Below, piece after piece: positions 1 through 7,100 of a DNA stretch of 9,591 nucleotides. A program made the position numbers and the translations under genes. This DNA comes from Lysobacterales bacterium (GTDB lineage: Bacteria > Pseudomonadota > Gammaproteobacteria > Xanthomonadales > SZUA-36), in the NCBI GenBank assembly GCA_026193295.1, contig JAPHSB010000444.1, positions 1 through 9,591 on the forward strand, written 5' to 3'. Within the stretch, counting starts at the first letter, position 1. Each line of letters starts with the position of its first letter. The notes under the pieces are model-generated. The model was not told the DNA's origin. It searched no databases and worked only from the letters and a program-made list of their open reading frames with translations.

Positions 1-481
1 CCTCGACGTCGATACGGACCCGTCCGGTAATGATCGAAGCCCGGCGGATATTCTGGGTGAGTGTCAGCACGAATTGGAATACGCGCTCGGAACCCGTGGC
101 CAGCAGTTCGGCCCGGTAAACGTCCAGGCCGGTTTGAGCACCGCCGGTGCCGGCCAATCGCCGATAGAAATCCAGTTCTGACTGTAGTGTGTTCTGGTCT
201 GCCTGGCGCTCGCTTTCCTGTTCCCGCAGCAAGCGGTTGGCCTGGCGAAGCACGTCGGCTTCGCGCGCGAGTACGGCTTCCCTGGCCTGCGCACGGTCCA
301 GCCGCTCTTTCAGCGCTTCGACTTCGCGAGAAAGAAATGCCACGTTGCTCTTGAGTTCCTCCGCCGCAGGTTCGGACGGACCGGAAGCCAATTGCCAAGT
401 GACGAACAACAGCACCAGGACGATGGCCACGGTGACCAGCAATGCTTCCACAAAACCTGTCTTGGAAAACGCCATACGCAT
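1..481 (-). CDS. DUF6776-like single-pass membrane coiled-coil protein (partial, C-terminus beyond left edge)
   Basis: The frame is open from an ATG at 481 to the window edge (160 residues visible) and lacks its C-terminus. Seen: a short basic N-terminus, one hydrophobic segment at about residues 11-31 (VEALLVTVAIVLVLLFVTWQ), then a Glu/Arg/Ala/Leu-rich stretch at about 41-106 with heptad-like leucines (probable coiled coil). After that comes a globular start with LDFYRRLAG (103-111) and VFQFVLTLTQNIRR (134-147). This architecture and these motifs resemble the DUF6776 family of gammaproteobacteria, which I recall as often lying near a bactofilin gene and erpA; that neighbourhood would be outside the window. 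The molecular role is unknown; it is likely an inner-membrane protein with a periplasmic coiled coil. Two in-frame ATGs (481 and 475) are possible starts. Neither has a Shine-Dalgarno sequence, and an intrinsic terminator ends only 5 nt upstream of the first. Codon use matches the neighbours. Confidence 0.7.
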   Translation of the reverse strand, partial: MRMAFSKTGFVEALLVTVAIVLVLLFVTWQLASGPSEPAAEELKSNVAFLSREVEALKERLDRAQAREAVLAREADVLRQANRLLREQESERQADQNTLQSELDFYRRLAGTGGAQTGLDVYRAELLATGSERVFQFVLTLTQNIRRASIITGRVRIDVE

Positions 482-486
482 TCGAC

Positions 487-508
487 AAAAAAGCGGCCGA
501 AGCCGCTT
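487..508 (-). terminator. Rho-independent terminator with UUCG tetraloop
   Basis: On the minus strand AAGCGGC (508-502) pairs perfectly with GCCGCTT (497-491) around a TTCG loop (501-498), followed by a run of six T (492-487). UUCG closed by a C-G pair is an exceptionally stable tetraloop, so this is a strong intrinsic terminator. It ends transcripts arriving from cysQ or, more tellingly, from the promoter at 582-611. It sits directly against the start of the DUF6776-like gene, so that gene must be transcribed by read-through or from a start inside the terminator. Confidence 0.9.
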
Positions 509-575
509 ATTCCATAATCGTTCTGCTTGTTTTTCTCGATTTGTCGTTATGGTTATTGGCAAGACCCCAGAACTG
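487..575 (-). ncRNA. Candidate small RNA (about 90 nt) or attenuated leader
   Basis: No credible ORF lies here, yet the segment is bounded by a sigma70-like promoter (-10 at 587-582) and a strong intrinsic terminator (508-487). The predicted RNA starts near 575. By eye it folds as GTTCTG (573-568) with CAGAAC (525-520) and CTTG (563-560) with CAAG (529-526), giving a 10-bp stem with a bulged GGGT (567-564). The stem closes a 30-nt loop (559-530) in which 17 bases are A. The loop is far richer in A than the surrounding DNA and contains several ARN-like triplets (AAT, AAC, AAA, AGA), of the kind bound by the distal face of Hfq. A short single-stranded link with ATGGA (possible CsrA/RsmA-type site) leads into the terminator. 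I do not recognise a known family. The alternative is a 5' leader with a transcription attenuator for the DUF6776-like gene. Confidence 0.55.
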
Positions 576-581
576 AGCAAG

Positions 582-611
582 GTTATACAGGTTCACGGCG
601 CGCGCCGTCAA
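582..611 (-). promoter_or_regulatory. sigma70-type promoter for the candidate small RNA / DUF6776-like gene
   Basis: On the minus strand TTGACG (611-606) and TATAAC (587-582) are separated by 18 bp. Each box matches the consensus TTGACA/TATAAT at five of six positions. The predicted transcription start is near 575, which places the structured A-rich segment and the UUCG terminator immediately downstream. The promoter lies past the end of cysQ, so it serves the downstream unit only. Confidence 0.65.
595..608. repeat. 14-bp perfect palindrome in the promoter spacer
   Basis: ACGGCGCGCGCCGT is a perfect inverted repeat. It covers most of the spacer between the -35 and -10 boxes and overlaps the last three bases of the -35 box. 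A protein bound here would block RNA polymerase, so it is a plausible repressor operator. Part of the symmetry comes from alternating GC and could be chance in GC-rich DNA. Confidence 0.4.
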
Positions 612-644
612 GCAGAATGTGACAAAACGAAGACAGTCACCAGT

Positions 645-1460
645 TCAGTCATCGCGCGCCCGGAACAGGGCAGCCCAGTCACGCCCCGAATCGCCAAAAA
701 CGAGGAATTCCGGATTGAGCAGCGAGGGCTTGAGATTGTACTGCAGCGAACGATTCTCGAGGGTTACGATTTGCCCGCCAGCCGCCAGTACAACGGCATG
801 TGCCGCTGCGGTGTCCCATTCGGAGGTTGGGCCGAGGCGTGGATAGAAGTCGGCTTTGCCTTCGGCCAGCAGGCAGAACTTGAGTGAACTGCCCATACTG
901 ACCATTTCGTAGTTGCCGAGCGGCTCGAGATAGTGCTGCAGCCGGGGATTTGCATGCGAGCGGCTACCCACCACGCGTACCGGATCGGCACAGGGCACCC
1001 TGACACGAATCGGTTCATGCTCGCCGCCGGTCGTTTGCCGGGTCGCGCCGGTGCCAACCAGCCCGATGTAGGTTACTCCCGTCACCGGCACGTGGACGAC
1101 GCCCAGGATCGGCTCGTGAGCGCGAATCAGGGCAATGTTCACCGTGAATTCGCCATTGCGATTGACGAATTCTTTGGTCCCGTCCAAGGGGTCGACCAGC
1201 CAATACTCCGGCCAGGCAGCTCGGACGCCGTAGTCGATATCTGCCGATTCCTCCGACAGCAGCGGTATGTGAGGCGTCAGCGCTGCCAGCGCATCCCGTA
1301 TCAAGCGGTGGCTGGCGAGATCGGCCTGGGTCAGGGGCGACTCGTCGGCCTTGTGGGTCACCTCGAAATCCTTGCGGTAAACATCGAGAATGGCGCGGCC
1401 GGCAGCCTTGGCGATTTCGGCGACAGCTATCCCAAGATCAGTCGCTTGGACGTCATTCAT
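645..1460 (-). CDS. cysQ: 3'(2'),5'-bisphosphate nucleotidase CysQ
   Basis: 271 residues. CysQ removes the 3'-phosphate of 3'-phosphoadenosine 5'-phosphate (pAp), the by-product of sulfate assimilation and of acyl-carrier-protein loading, to give AMP. It belongs to the Mg-dependent, lithium-sensitive inositol monophosphatase superfamily. Seen: KADESPLTQAD (37-47, substrate-lid/metal region), LLSEES with Glu70/Glu71, the signature WLVDPLDGTKEF (87-98) with metal ligands Asp90 and Asp93, GSSLKFCLLAEGKADFYPR (190-208), and EWDTAAAHAVVLAAGG (214-229) with Asp216. The TSEWDTAAAHAV spacing is CysQ-type rather than SuhB-type. The ATG at 1460 is chosen because it overlaps the nudE stop by 8 nt (ATGAATGA), a usual translational-coupling arrangement; an upstream extension would lie inside nudE and adds nothing conserved. 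Third gene of the HisN-like/nudE/cysQ operon. Length and all catalytic residues are normal. Confidence 0.93.
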   Translation of the reverse strand: MNDVQATDLGIAVAEIAKAAGRAILDVYRKDFEVTHKADESPLTQADLASHRLIRDALAALTPHIPLLSEESADIDYGVRAAWPEYWLVDPLDGTKEFVNRNGEFTVNIALIRAHEPILGVVHVPVTGVTYIGLVGTGATRQTTGGEHEPIRVRVPCADPVRVVGSRSHANPRLQHYLEPLGNYEMVSMGSSLKFCLLAEGKADFYPRLGPTSEWDTAAAHAVVLAAGGQIVTLENRSLQYNLKPSLLNPEFLVFGDSGRDWAALFRARDD

Positions 1461-2025
1461 CAACGGTCTCGCCCTGCAGATAATCGCGCGCGATGTAAAG
1501 GGCGGCGATGGTGCGGCCCTCGGTACAGTCATCACGGGCCGTCAGCGAACGCAGATCGGCCAGCGGCCAAGGCACGACTTCGAGTTCCTCGGGTTCGTCA
1601 CCCTCCAGCTTCTCCGGATACAGATCCCGCGCCAGCACGATGTACGTCACGTGCGTCATGTAGCCGGGCGCCAGGCTCAGCCGGGTCAGTTCGATGAGAT
1701 TGCGTGCACCGTAGCCGATCTCCTCTTTCATCTCGCGCTGAGCGGCCTCGATTATGGATTCATCAGGTTCCAGCCTGCCCTTGGGCAGGCCGATTTCGTA
1801 GTGATGGAGGCCGGCCGCGTATTCTCGCGCCAGCAGTACCGTCTTGTCATCCAGCATCGGCACGATGATGACGGCCCCGAGACCGCTTGGCTTCATGCGG
1901 TGATAAGTGCGGCGCTCACCGTTGGAAAACTCCAGGTCGACCTGTTCCACGCGCAACATCTTGCCGGCTTCGCGCTCCCGCCGGTCATGGATGATGGGCA
2001 AAGTTTTTTTGGAGTTTCCGGTCAT
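1453..2025 (-). CDS. nudE: ADP compounds hydrolase NudE (Nudix)
   Basis: 190 residues; E. coli NudE is about the same size. NudE hydrolyses ADP-containing dinucleotides (ADP-ribose, NADH, Ap3A) at the pyrophosphate and is considered a housecleaning or NADH-turnover enzyme. Seen: a complete Nudix box at 83-105 (G83, E89, R97, E98, E101, E102, G104), i.e. Gx5Ex7REUxEExGU with no substitution. Also seen are NudE-type landmarks: VDLEFSNGERRTYHRM (29-44), LAPGYMTHV (118-126) and DLYPEKLEGDEPE (134-146). The last is almost identical to the DLYPESLEGDEPE of E. coli NudE as I recall it. The start at 2025 fits the family N-terminus. It lies 12 nt after the HisN-like stop, without an obvious Shine-Dalgarno, so translation is probably coupled. 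Confidence 0.95.
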   Translation of the reverse strand: MTGNSKKTLPIIHDRREREAGKMLRVEQVDLEFSNGERRTYHRMKPSGLGAVIIVPMLDDKTVLLAREYAAGLHHYEIGLPKGRLEPDESIIEAAQREMKEEIGYGARNLIELTRLSLAPGYMTHVTYIVLARDLYPEKLEGDEPEELEVVPWPLADLRSLTARDDCTEGRTIAALYIARDYLQGETVDE

Positions 2026-2037
2026 GATCCGGTTACG

Positions 2038-2802
2038 TCAGTCATTGAGCATCTCGAGCAGCTGGCCGTGCAATCCCGGGGTGGCTGCCAGCACCGAGCG
2101 GGTCGAGAGATCGGGCGGCGCGCCATGCAGGTCGGTGAACACGCCGCCCGCCTCGCCGACGATCACGCTGAGTGCCGCGATATCCAGGATGTTGACGTCT
2201 GACTCGATGACCGCATCGAGTTGGCCGGCGGCCAGCCGGTGGTAGTGATAGTAGTCCCCGTAGCCGCGGGTGCGGTTGGCGGCGGCGAAGATACGCCCGA
2301 GGTTGGCCCATTGCTTCGAGCGGGCCAGCGACTGGAGGTTACCCGTGGAGACCGTCGCTTCGGCCAGGGACGATCTGCCGCTGACGCGAACCGGCGCACC
2401 ATCGAGCCGGGCACCGTGGCCGCGGGCGGCCCAGGCGACTTCACCGGCGGCCGGCGCCGAGGATACGCCCAGGACCAGTTCGCCGCGGTGCATCAGCGCT
2501 ATCTGGGTCGAGAACATGCCATAACCCCCGACGAAACTCTTGGTGCCGTCGATGGGGTCAACCAGCCACAGGAACTCGGCATCGTCGCGCTGTTTGCCGC
2601 TTTCCTCGCCGTAAAAACCGTGCTGCGGAAAATCCGTCAACAACATGCCTTTGATGATCTCTTCCGCGCGGCGGTCGGCGACGGTTACGGGCGACTGGTC
2701 GGCCTTGAGCTCGACGGCAAATTCGCCACGGTAGTAATACATGATTTCGTCTGCCGCGGCGGCGGCAGCCGCCAGTGCGGATTCGAGATACCTTTCCATC
2801 AT
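2038..2802 (-). CDS. Inositol monophosphatase-superfamily phosphatase, HisN (histidinol-phosphatase)-like
   Basis: 254 residues from the ATG at 2802 (a second ATG follows immediately; a TTG at 2820 is possible but unsupported). Seen: ADQSPVTVADRRAE (34-47), YGEES with Glu66/Glu67, WLVDPIDGTKSF (79-90) with metal ligands Asp82 and Asp85, RGYGDYYHYHRLAAGQLDAVIE (179-200), and ILDIAALSVIVGEAGG (205-220) with Asp207. These are the four metal/phosphate motifs of the superfamily. DPIDGTKSF plus GYGDxYxYxxLAxGxxDxVIE resembles the HisN-type histidinol-phosphate phosphatases of actinobacteria and alphaproteobacteria more than SuhB or CysQ. The true substrate is uncertain: histidinol phosphate, inositol phosphate or a nucleotide bisphosphate are all possible. 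No his genes lie nearby. It is the first gene of the operon with nudE and cysQ, divergent from rsmE. Confidence 0.85.
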   Translation of the reverse strand: MMERYLESALAAAAAAADEIMYYYRGEFAVELKADQSPVTVADRRAEEIIKGMLLTDFPQHGFYGEESGKQRDDAEFLWLVDPIDGTKSFVGGYGMFSTQIALMHRGELVLGVSSAPAAGEVAWAARGHGARLDGAPVRVSGRSSLAEATVSTGNLQSLARSKQWANLGRIFAAANRTRGYGDYYHYHRLAAGQLDAVIESDVNILDIAALSVIVGEAGGVFTDLHGAPPDLSTRSVLAATPGLHGQLLEMLND

Positions 2803-2909
2803 GTTCAGCGGACCGGGCAATGTACCAGGGAGCCTCGCCAGTGTTTTGCAGCGAGACCGGAGATAGTGAATGATAGCAAAGTTGATGACGGATTCCGGGG
2901 GATTTTCAT
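2803..2909. other. Divergent intergenic region between the HisN-like gene and rsmE
   Basis: These 107 bp must hold the promoters of the minus-strand phosphatase operon and of rsmE. I see only partial matches (TATCAT on the minus strand without a good -35; TTGCAG and TGATAG on the plus strand at a poor spacing) and no clear operator, so I do not call specific promoter boxes. Confidence 0.4.
2897..2902 (+). promoter_or_regulatory. Ribosome binding site deciding the TTG start of rsmE
   Basis: GGGGGA lies 7 nt before the TTG at 2910. No ATG or GTG at this position gives the family N-terminus, so this site supports TTG as the genuine start. Confidence 0.6.
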
Positions 2910-3641
2910 TTGCGTATTCATCGGGTTCATACGCGGCAGGCCCTCGAGCCGGGGCTGGAGCTGGTGCTCGAGGAGGGACCTGCGCATTACCTGAACCGCG
3001 TGCTGCGGGTTGTTCAGGGTCAGGCCATCGTCCTGTTCAACGGAGACGGACACGAATACGCGGCAGAGGTGCGGCGCGCCGGGCGACGGGAGCTTGTCGC
3101 CACCGTGCATAGCCGCCTGCCCGGATTGGCGGAGTCGGCGCTGGAGATCACCGTGGTGCAGGCGCTGAGTCGCGGCGAGCGAATGGACCAGACCCTCCAG
3201 AAGTGCACCGAGCTGGGGGTAGCTGCCTTTCAGCCTTTACTCACTGAGCGATCCGGGGTCCGGTTGACCGGCGACAAGCTCGATCGGAGGCTGGCGCACT
3301 GGCAGGGCGTGGTCATTGCCGCCTGCGAACAGTGCGGGCGCGCTCGCGTGCCACCGGTCCGGGCACCGCTCTCGATCGCGGAATGGCTGGGCCAGGCAGC
3401 CCGCGGCAGCCGCTTCGTGCTCGATCCGGACGCCCTGATGGGCCTTGCAGGCGCCGATCTTACCGGGAGCGTTGAGTTGGCCATAGGTCCGGAGGGTGGC
3501 TTCAGCGCCGGCGAGCTGTCCGGGATGGGCAAGTTTGGCGTACAGGGCGTGAAACTGGGTCCGCGCATTCTGCGCACCGAAACCGCTGCGCCTGCCGCGG
3601 TGGCTATTCTGCAATGCCTGAAGGGGGATCTTGCGACCTAG
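2910..3641 (+). CDS. rsmE: 16S rRNA (uracil(1498)-N3)-methyltransferase RsmE
   Basis: 243 residues, the normal length. RsmE uses S-adenosylmethionine to methylate N3 of U1498 in the decoding region of 16S rRNA in the assembled 30S subunit. Seen: an N-terminal PUA-like RNA-binding part (MRIHRV start, HYLNRVLRVVQGQAIVLFNGDG at 26-47), then the SPOUT fold with KCTELGV (98-104), ACEQCGR (138-144), IGPEGGF (192-198) and LGPRILRTETAAPAA (216-230). The last two form the trefoil-knot cofactor site. The start is a TTG at 2910, preceded by GGGGGA; it yields the conserved MRIxR beginning, so it is preferred over downstream Met codons. The gene is divergent from the phosphatase operon and convergent with chpC, with stop codons 3 nt apart. 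I recall rsmE also lying beside the chp cluster in P. aeruginosa, so this may be old synteny. Confidence 0.95.
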   Translation: MRIHRVHTRQALEPGLELVLEEGPAHYLNRVLRVVQGQAIVLFNGDGHEYAAEVRRAGRRELVATVHSRLPGLAESALEITVVQALSRGERMDQTLQKCTELGVAAFQPLLTERSGVRLTGDKLDRRLAHWQGVVIAACEQCGRARVPPVRAPLSIAEWLGQAARGSRFVLDPDALMGLAGADLTGSVELAIGPEGGFSAGELSGMGKFGVQGVKLGPRILRTETAAPAAVAILQCLKGDLAT

Positions 3642-3649
3642 ATTCTAGG
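3637..3649. repeat. Inverted repeat containing both convergent stop codons
   Basis: CCTAGA-T-TCTAGG is a perfect inverted repeat formed where the TAG stop of rsmE (3639-3641) meets the TAG stop of chpC (3647-3645 on the minus strand). The hairpin would have only a 5-bp stem with a 3-nt loop and no T-run on either side, so it is not a convincing terminator. Confidence 0.35.
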
Positions 3650-4196
3650 CATCCTCTTCGTCCAGGCTGGTGATCGGCAGTGCGCCGAAGGTCGCGTGGG
3701 TGACCAGGTGGGTGAGCCGGTCGAGGTCTGGGATAATGGCTTTTTCATCGGCAACGGTGACGCGCCGGAATACGCCCAGGGACTTCTTCTCGTCGCCGGT
3801 CTCGACCAGATCATCCGGTTTGACGGTGACCGGGTGCGGCAGACCAGCCAGGAGCAGGCCGATATAGGGAACCTTACCGGAGCTGGCCAGGGATTTCAGG
3901 ATCATGATTTTCGAACGTGCCGGGTCTGCGTCGACATCCGTGCCGTTGATCAGCGCCGTAAAACTGAAAACGGGCACCTGCCGGTTTTCCCACTCGATGC
4001 GGCCCAGCAGCCAGGGTGGAGCGAATTCGATCACCATCGGCTGTTGGAAGTCGATGACTTCCTCCATGACCGAGGTCGGCAACAGCAAGGTTTCGTTGTC
4101 GGTCGGGATCGCCATGCAGTGCAGCTGAGGGCTGGCTCCCGAGGTGCGCAGCACGCGGCGGGCCGTCTTCTTCCTTCCGGATACCTGCCTGTTCAT
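3645..4196 (-). CDS. chpC: CheW-like chemotaxis protein ChpC
   Basis: 183 residues from the ATG at 4196. A basic N-terminus of about 25 residues precedes a CheW-like beta-barrel domain (about 25-170). Recognisable segments are LHCMAIPTDNETLLLPTSVM (25-44), PPWLLGRIEWENRQVPVFSF (60-79) and the SKIMILKSLASSGKVPYIGLLLAGLPHPVTV stretch (95-125). CheW-like domains link receptors to the CheA kinase. In the Pil-Chp system ChpC is an accessory coupling protein beside PilI, and the position directly after a ChpA-type kinase makes this assignment strong. The ATG lies 1 nt after the chpA stop (TGACATG) with GGAG just upstream, overlapping the end of chpA; co-translation is expected. No CheB-like gene lies between chpA and chpC. 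Confidence 0.85.
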   Translation of the reverse strand: MNRQVSGRKKTARRVLRTSGASPQLHCMAIPTDNETLLLPTSVMEEVIDFQQPMVIEFAPPWLLGRIEWENRQVPVFSFTALINGTDVDADPARSKIMILKSLASSGKVPYIGLLLAGLPHPVTVKPDDLVETGDEKKSLGVFRRVTVADEKAIIPDLDRLTHLVTHATFGALPITSLDEEDA

Positions 4197-4197
4197 G

Positions 4198-7100
4198 TCA
4201 CTCCGATCTCCCGGGCACAAGTTCGATATCCAGCATTTCGCTGACCTGTTCGACCAGTTCGGCTTCCTGGTAGGGCTTGGTCAGGTAGGCGTTGGCGCCA
4301 GCGCTGCGGGCCTTTCTACGGTGCTTCTGGCCGGCGCGGGAGGTAATCATGACCACCGGGATATGCCGCAGGCGCGCGTCGGAGCGTACGTGCTCCAGTA
4401 ACTGGTACCCGTCCATGCGTGGCATCTCGATATCCAACAGCATCAGGTCGGGTATGCGGTCGTGCAGCTTCTCGATGGCGTCGATGCCATCCTGGGCCGT
4501 CATGACCTCCAGCGCGTGATTTTCCAGCACGCGTGACGTGACCTTGCGCATCGTGATCGAGTCGTCGACTACCATGACCAGCGGCTGGCGGATTTCTTCG
4601 GGAATCTCCACGACAGGTTCCGGAGGCTGGGCTGCCCGCTCCAGTCCGCGCCGGATCAATGGCCCCATGTCCAGGATGATCATGACCTGGCCATCCGCGG
4701 CGATGGTGCCGCCGAGAATGCCGGGAATGCTGCTGATCTGCGGTCCAACGGGCTTGATCACGATCTCCTGGTGACCCTGCAGACCGGCCACCCGGAACGC
4801 CGCGGTTTGTTCGCCCGTGCGGATCATCAGCAGCGAGACGTTGTCGCTGTCGAGGGGCGGCGAGGGCGCGTCCAGCAATGGCTCGATCTCGAGCAGCGGG
4901 AACACTTCGCCGGCGAACTCGAAGACCGGCGATTCGCTCTTCAGCAGGGCCGAGTACTCGGACGGCGAGACGCGCGCCACGCCGGAAACGCTGTTGAGCG
5001 GTATCTGGAACAGGCGATCACCTATGCTGACGCCAATGGCCTGCATGACCGCCAGGCTGAACGGGATGCGAATGGTGAAGAGCGTTCCCTGGCCCGGCTC
5101 GGTCTCGATTTCCATCGAGCCGCCGATTTGCTTGATTTCGCTGTTTACCACGTCCATGCCGACGCCGCGGCCGGCCAGGCCGGTTACGGTGGCGGCGGTC
5201 GAGAATCCGCTTTCACGGACGAACTGGACCAGCCGATGTGGCTCAACCTCTTCGCTGGCCCCGATAAGACCCCTCTCGATCGCCCGCTTGCGAACGGCAT
5301 CGAGGTCGATGCCGGCGCCGTCGTCCTGTACGCGGATCACGAACTCCGTGGCTTCGGCCTCGACGGTCACGGTGATCTCGCCTTCTTCGGGCTTCTTGAA
5401 CTTGCGCCGGATCTTGGGCGATTCGATCCCGTGTGCAATGGCATTGCGCAGCATGTGTTCGAGCGGAGCCGTGATGCGTTCGAGCACGTTCCGGTCCAGT
5501 TGGTCGCTGGATCCGGCCATGCGCAGCTGCAAGCGGGCTTTTTTGCCGGTTTCTGCCGCCGCGGCACGGACTACGCGGCGTAAACGCGGGGCCGCGCTGC
5601 CAAATGGCGTCATGCGCGTCTGCATCAGCCCTTCCTGCAGCTCCGAGCTGACGCGTGACTGCTGGGTCAGCAGGCTTTCGGCCTGGCGCACCGAATCGTC
5701 CAGCATCTCGTGCAGGTTGAGCAGGTCGGAGACCGATTCGGCCAGCGCCCGCGACAACTGCTGCATGTTGGAGAAGCGGTCCAGTTCCAGCGGGTCGAAT
5801 TCGGTCGCCCCCTTGCTGGATGCGCTTTGGTAACGCGACGTCATCTGCGCTTCGCTTTCCATGTCCATCTTGCGCAGCTGCTCTTTCAGACGATGAACCG
5901 TGGCATCGACTTCCTTCAGGTTGAAGCGCACAGCGCCCATCTGTTGCTCGAGTCGCGAACGGTAGATGCTGATTTCGCCGGAATAATTGACCAGCTTGTC
6001 CATGAGTTCGGCGCCGACGCGGATCTGGGCGCCGGGCGATGCGTCGTCCGTGGCCACGGCCGGCCGGTCTTCGATTTCGCGGAACTCACGCGTGGTTCGG
6101 GCCCGCAGCCCGGATGGCCTGGGCTCCGGAGGCCTGGTCCCGGGCGCGCTCTGCGGCTGCTGTTTCTGTGGCTTGGCCGCCTCGGCGCCGCGATGTGCCG
6201 CAGGAGTCTCTGGCCTGCTCCGCTCGTCGTCCTGGACGAGGTCGCCAGGTAGTCTGGCCTGGGCGGCTTGCCCGGCCGCTGCGTCGTCCCCGGCCGCGCC
6301 GTCCTCGGCCGGCGGTGTGGCAATCGGCGCAAGCGGCTCGGGCCTCGCTGCGGTGTCCTGCCCGGATTCGGGCTGGGGCAGGCGCAAAGTCTTGGCCTTC
6401 TTGTCGAAGCGCGCGCGAGCGCCGGACACATCCGGCATCCGGCCGGATTGCAGTTGCTCGACAAACCGGTTGAGATTGTCGCAGCCTTCTTCCAGTGCCT
6501 GCACTGCGGCGACCGTGGCTTCGATGCGGTTGGCCGCGATGTGCTCCAGCAGGGTCTCCATTGCGTGGCTGAGCTCGCCAAGACCCTCCAGTCCGGCCAT
6601 TCGCGCGCCGCCCTTGAACGTGTGGATTTCGCGCTGCAGGTTCTGCACGAGCTTGCGGTCGGAGAGCTTGTCCCGCCAGGTGTTCAGCAGCGTGTCGCAG
6701 CGCTCGAGAACCTCGACGGCCTCTTCGAGGAATATCGAAAGAATGCCGCTGTCCTCGATCTGCAGCGCCCCCTCGTCGGAGGCTTCCGCATCCGCCGCTG
6801 CGGGGGCGTCTTCCACAGAGGGCGTTGCCGGCTGTGCGGCGGCTTCTTCCTGAGCCGCGATTTCCGGTTCGGCCTCGCTCAATGCCTCCGGCGCCGGGGT
6901 ATCCTCAGCCACGGCCACGTCTGCCGTGTCCTCCGTATCGGCAAGCCGTGCCAGGTCGCTCAACAACTGATCGTCGTCGAGCGGATAGGTCATGGTGTTG
7001 TTATCTTCCAGCGCGGACAGCCGCTGGTGGAAACGGTGCAGGCAGCACTGCATGCAGAATGTGGCTTTCTGGGTAACGGGCCGGTCGCTTTTCAGGCGAT

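Noticed and set aside
509..515. Two-codon frame ATG GAA TAA inside the candidate small RNA
   Set aside because: Too short to carry meaning and without a ribosome binding site; ATGGA is more interesting as a possible CsrA/RsmA-type motif.
618..640. CRP-like half-sites TGTGA and TCAC upstream of the small-RNA promoter
   Set aside because: The half-sites are 14 bp apart rather than the 6 bp needed for a CRP/FNR-type dimer site.
1461..1535. Longer cysQ start giving 25 extra N-terminal residues
   Set aside because: The extension lies wholly inside nudE, shows no family similarity, and the ATG at 1460 gives the normal CysQ length with an ATGAATGA overlap.
933..2202. Plus-strand open frames opposite cysQ and nudE
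   Set aside because: They are antisense to genes with complete catalytic motifs and carry no motif of their own.
2803..2820. TTG start for the HisN-like gene, six residues upstream of the ATG
   Set aside because: No ribosome binding site precedes it, and two consecutive ATG codons at 2802 and 2799 fit the usual start of the family.
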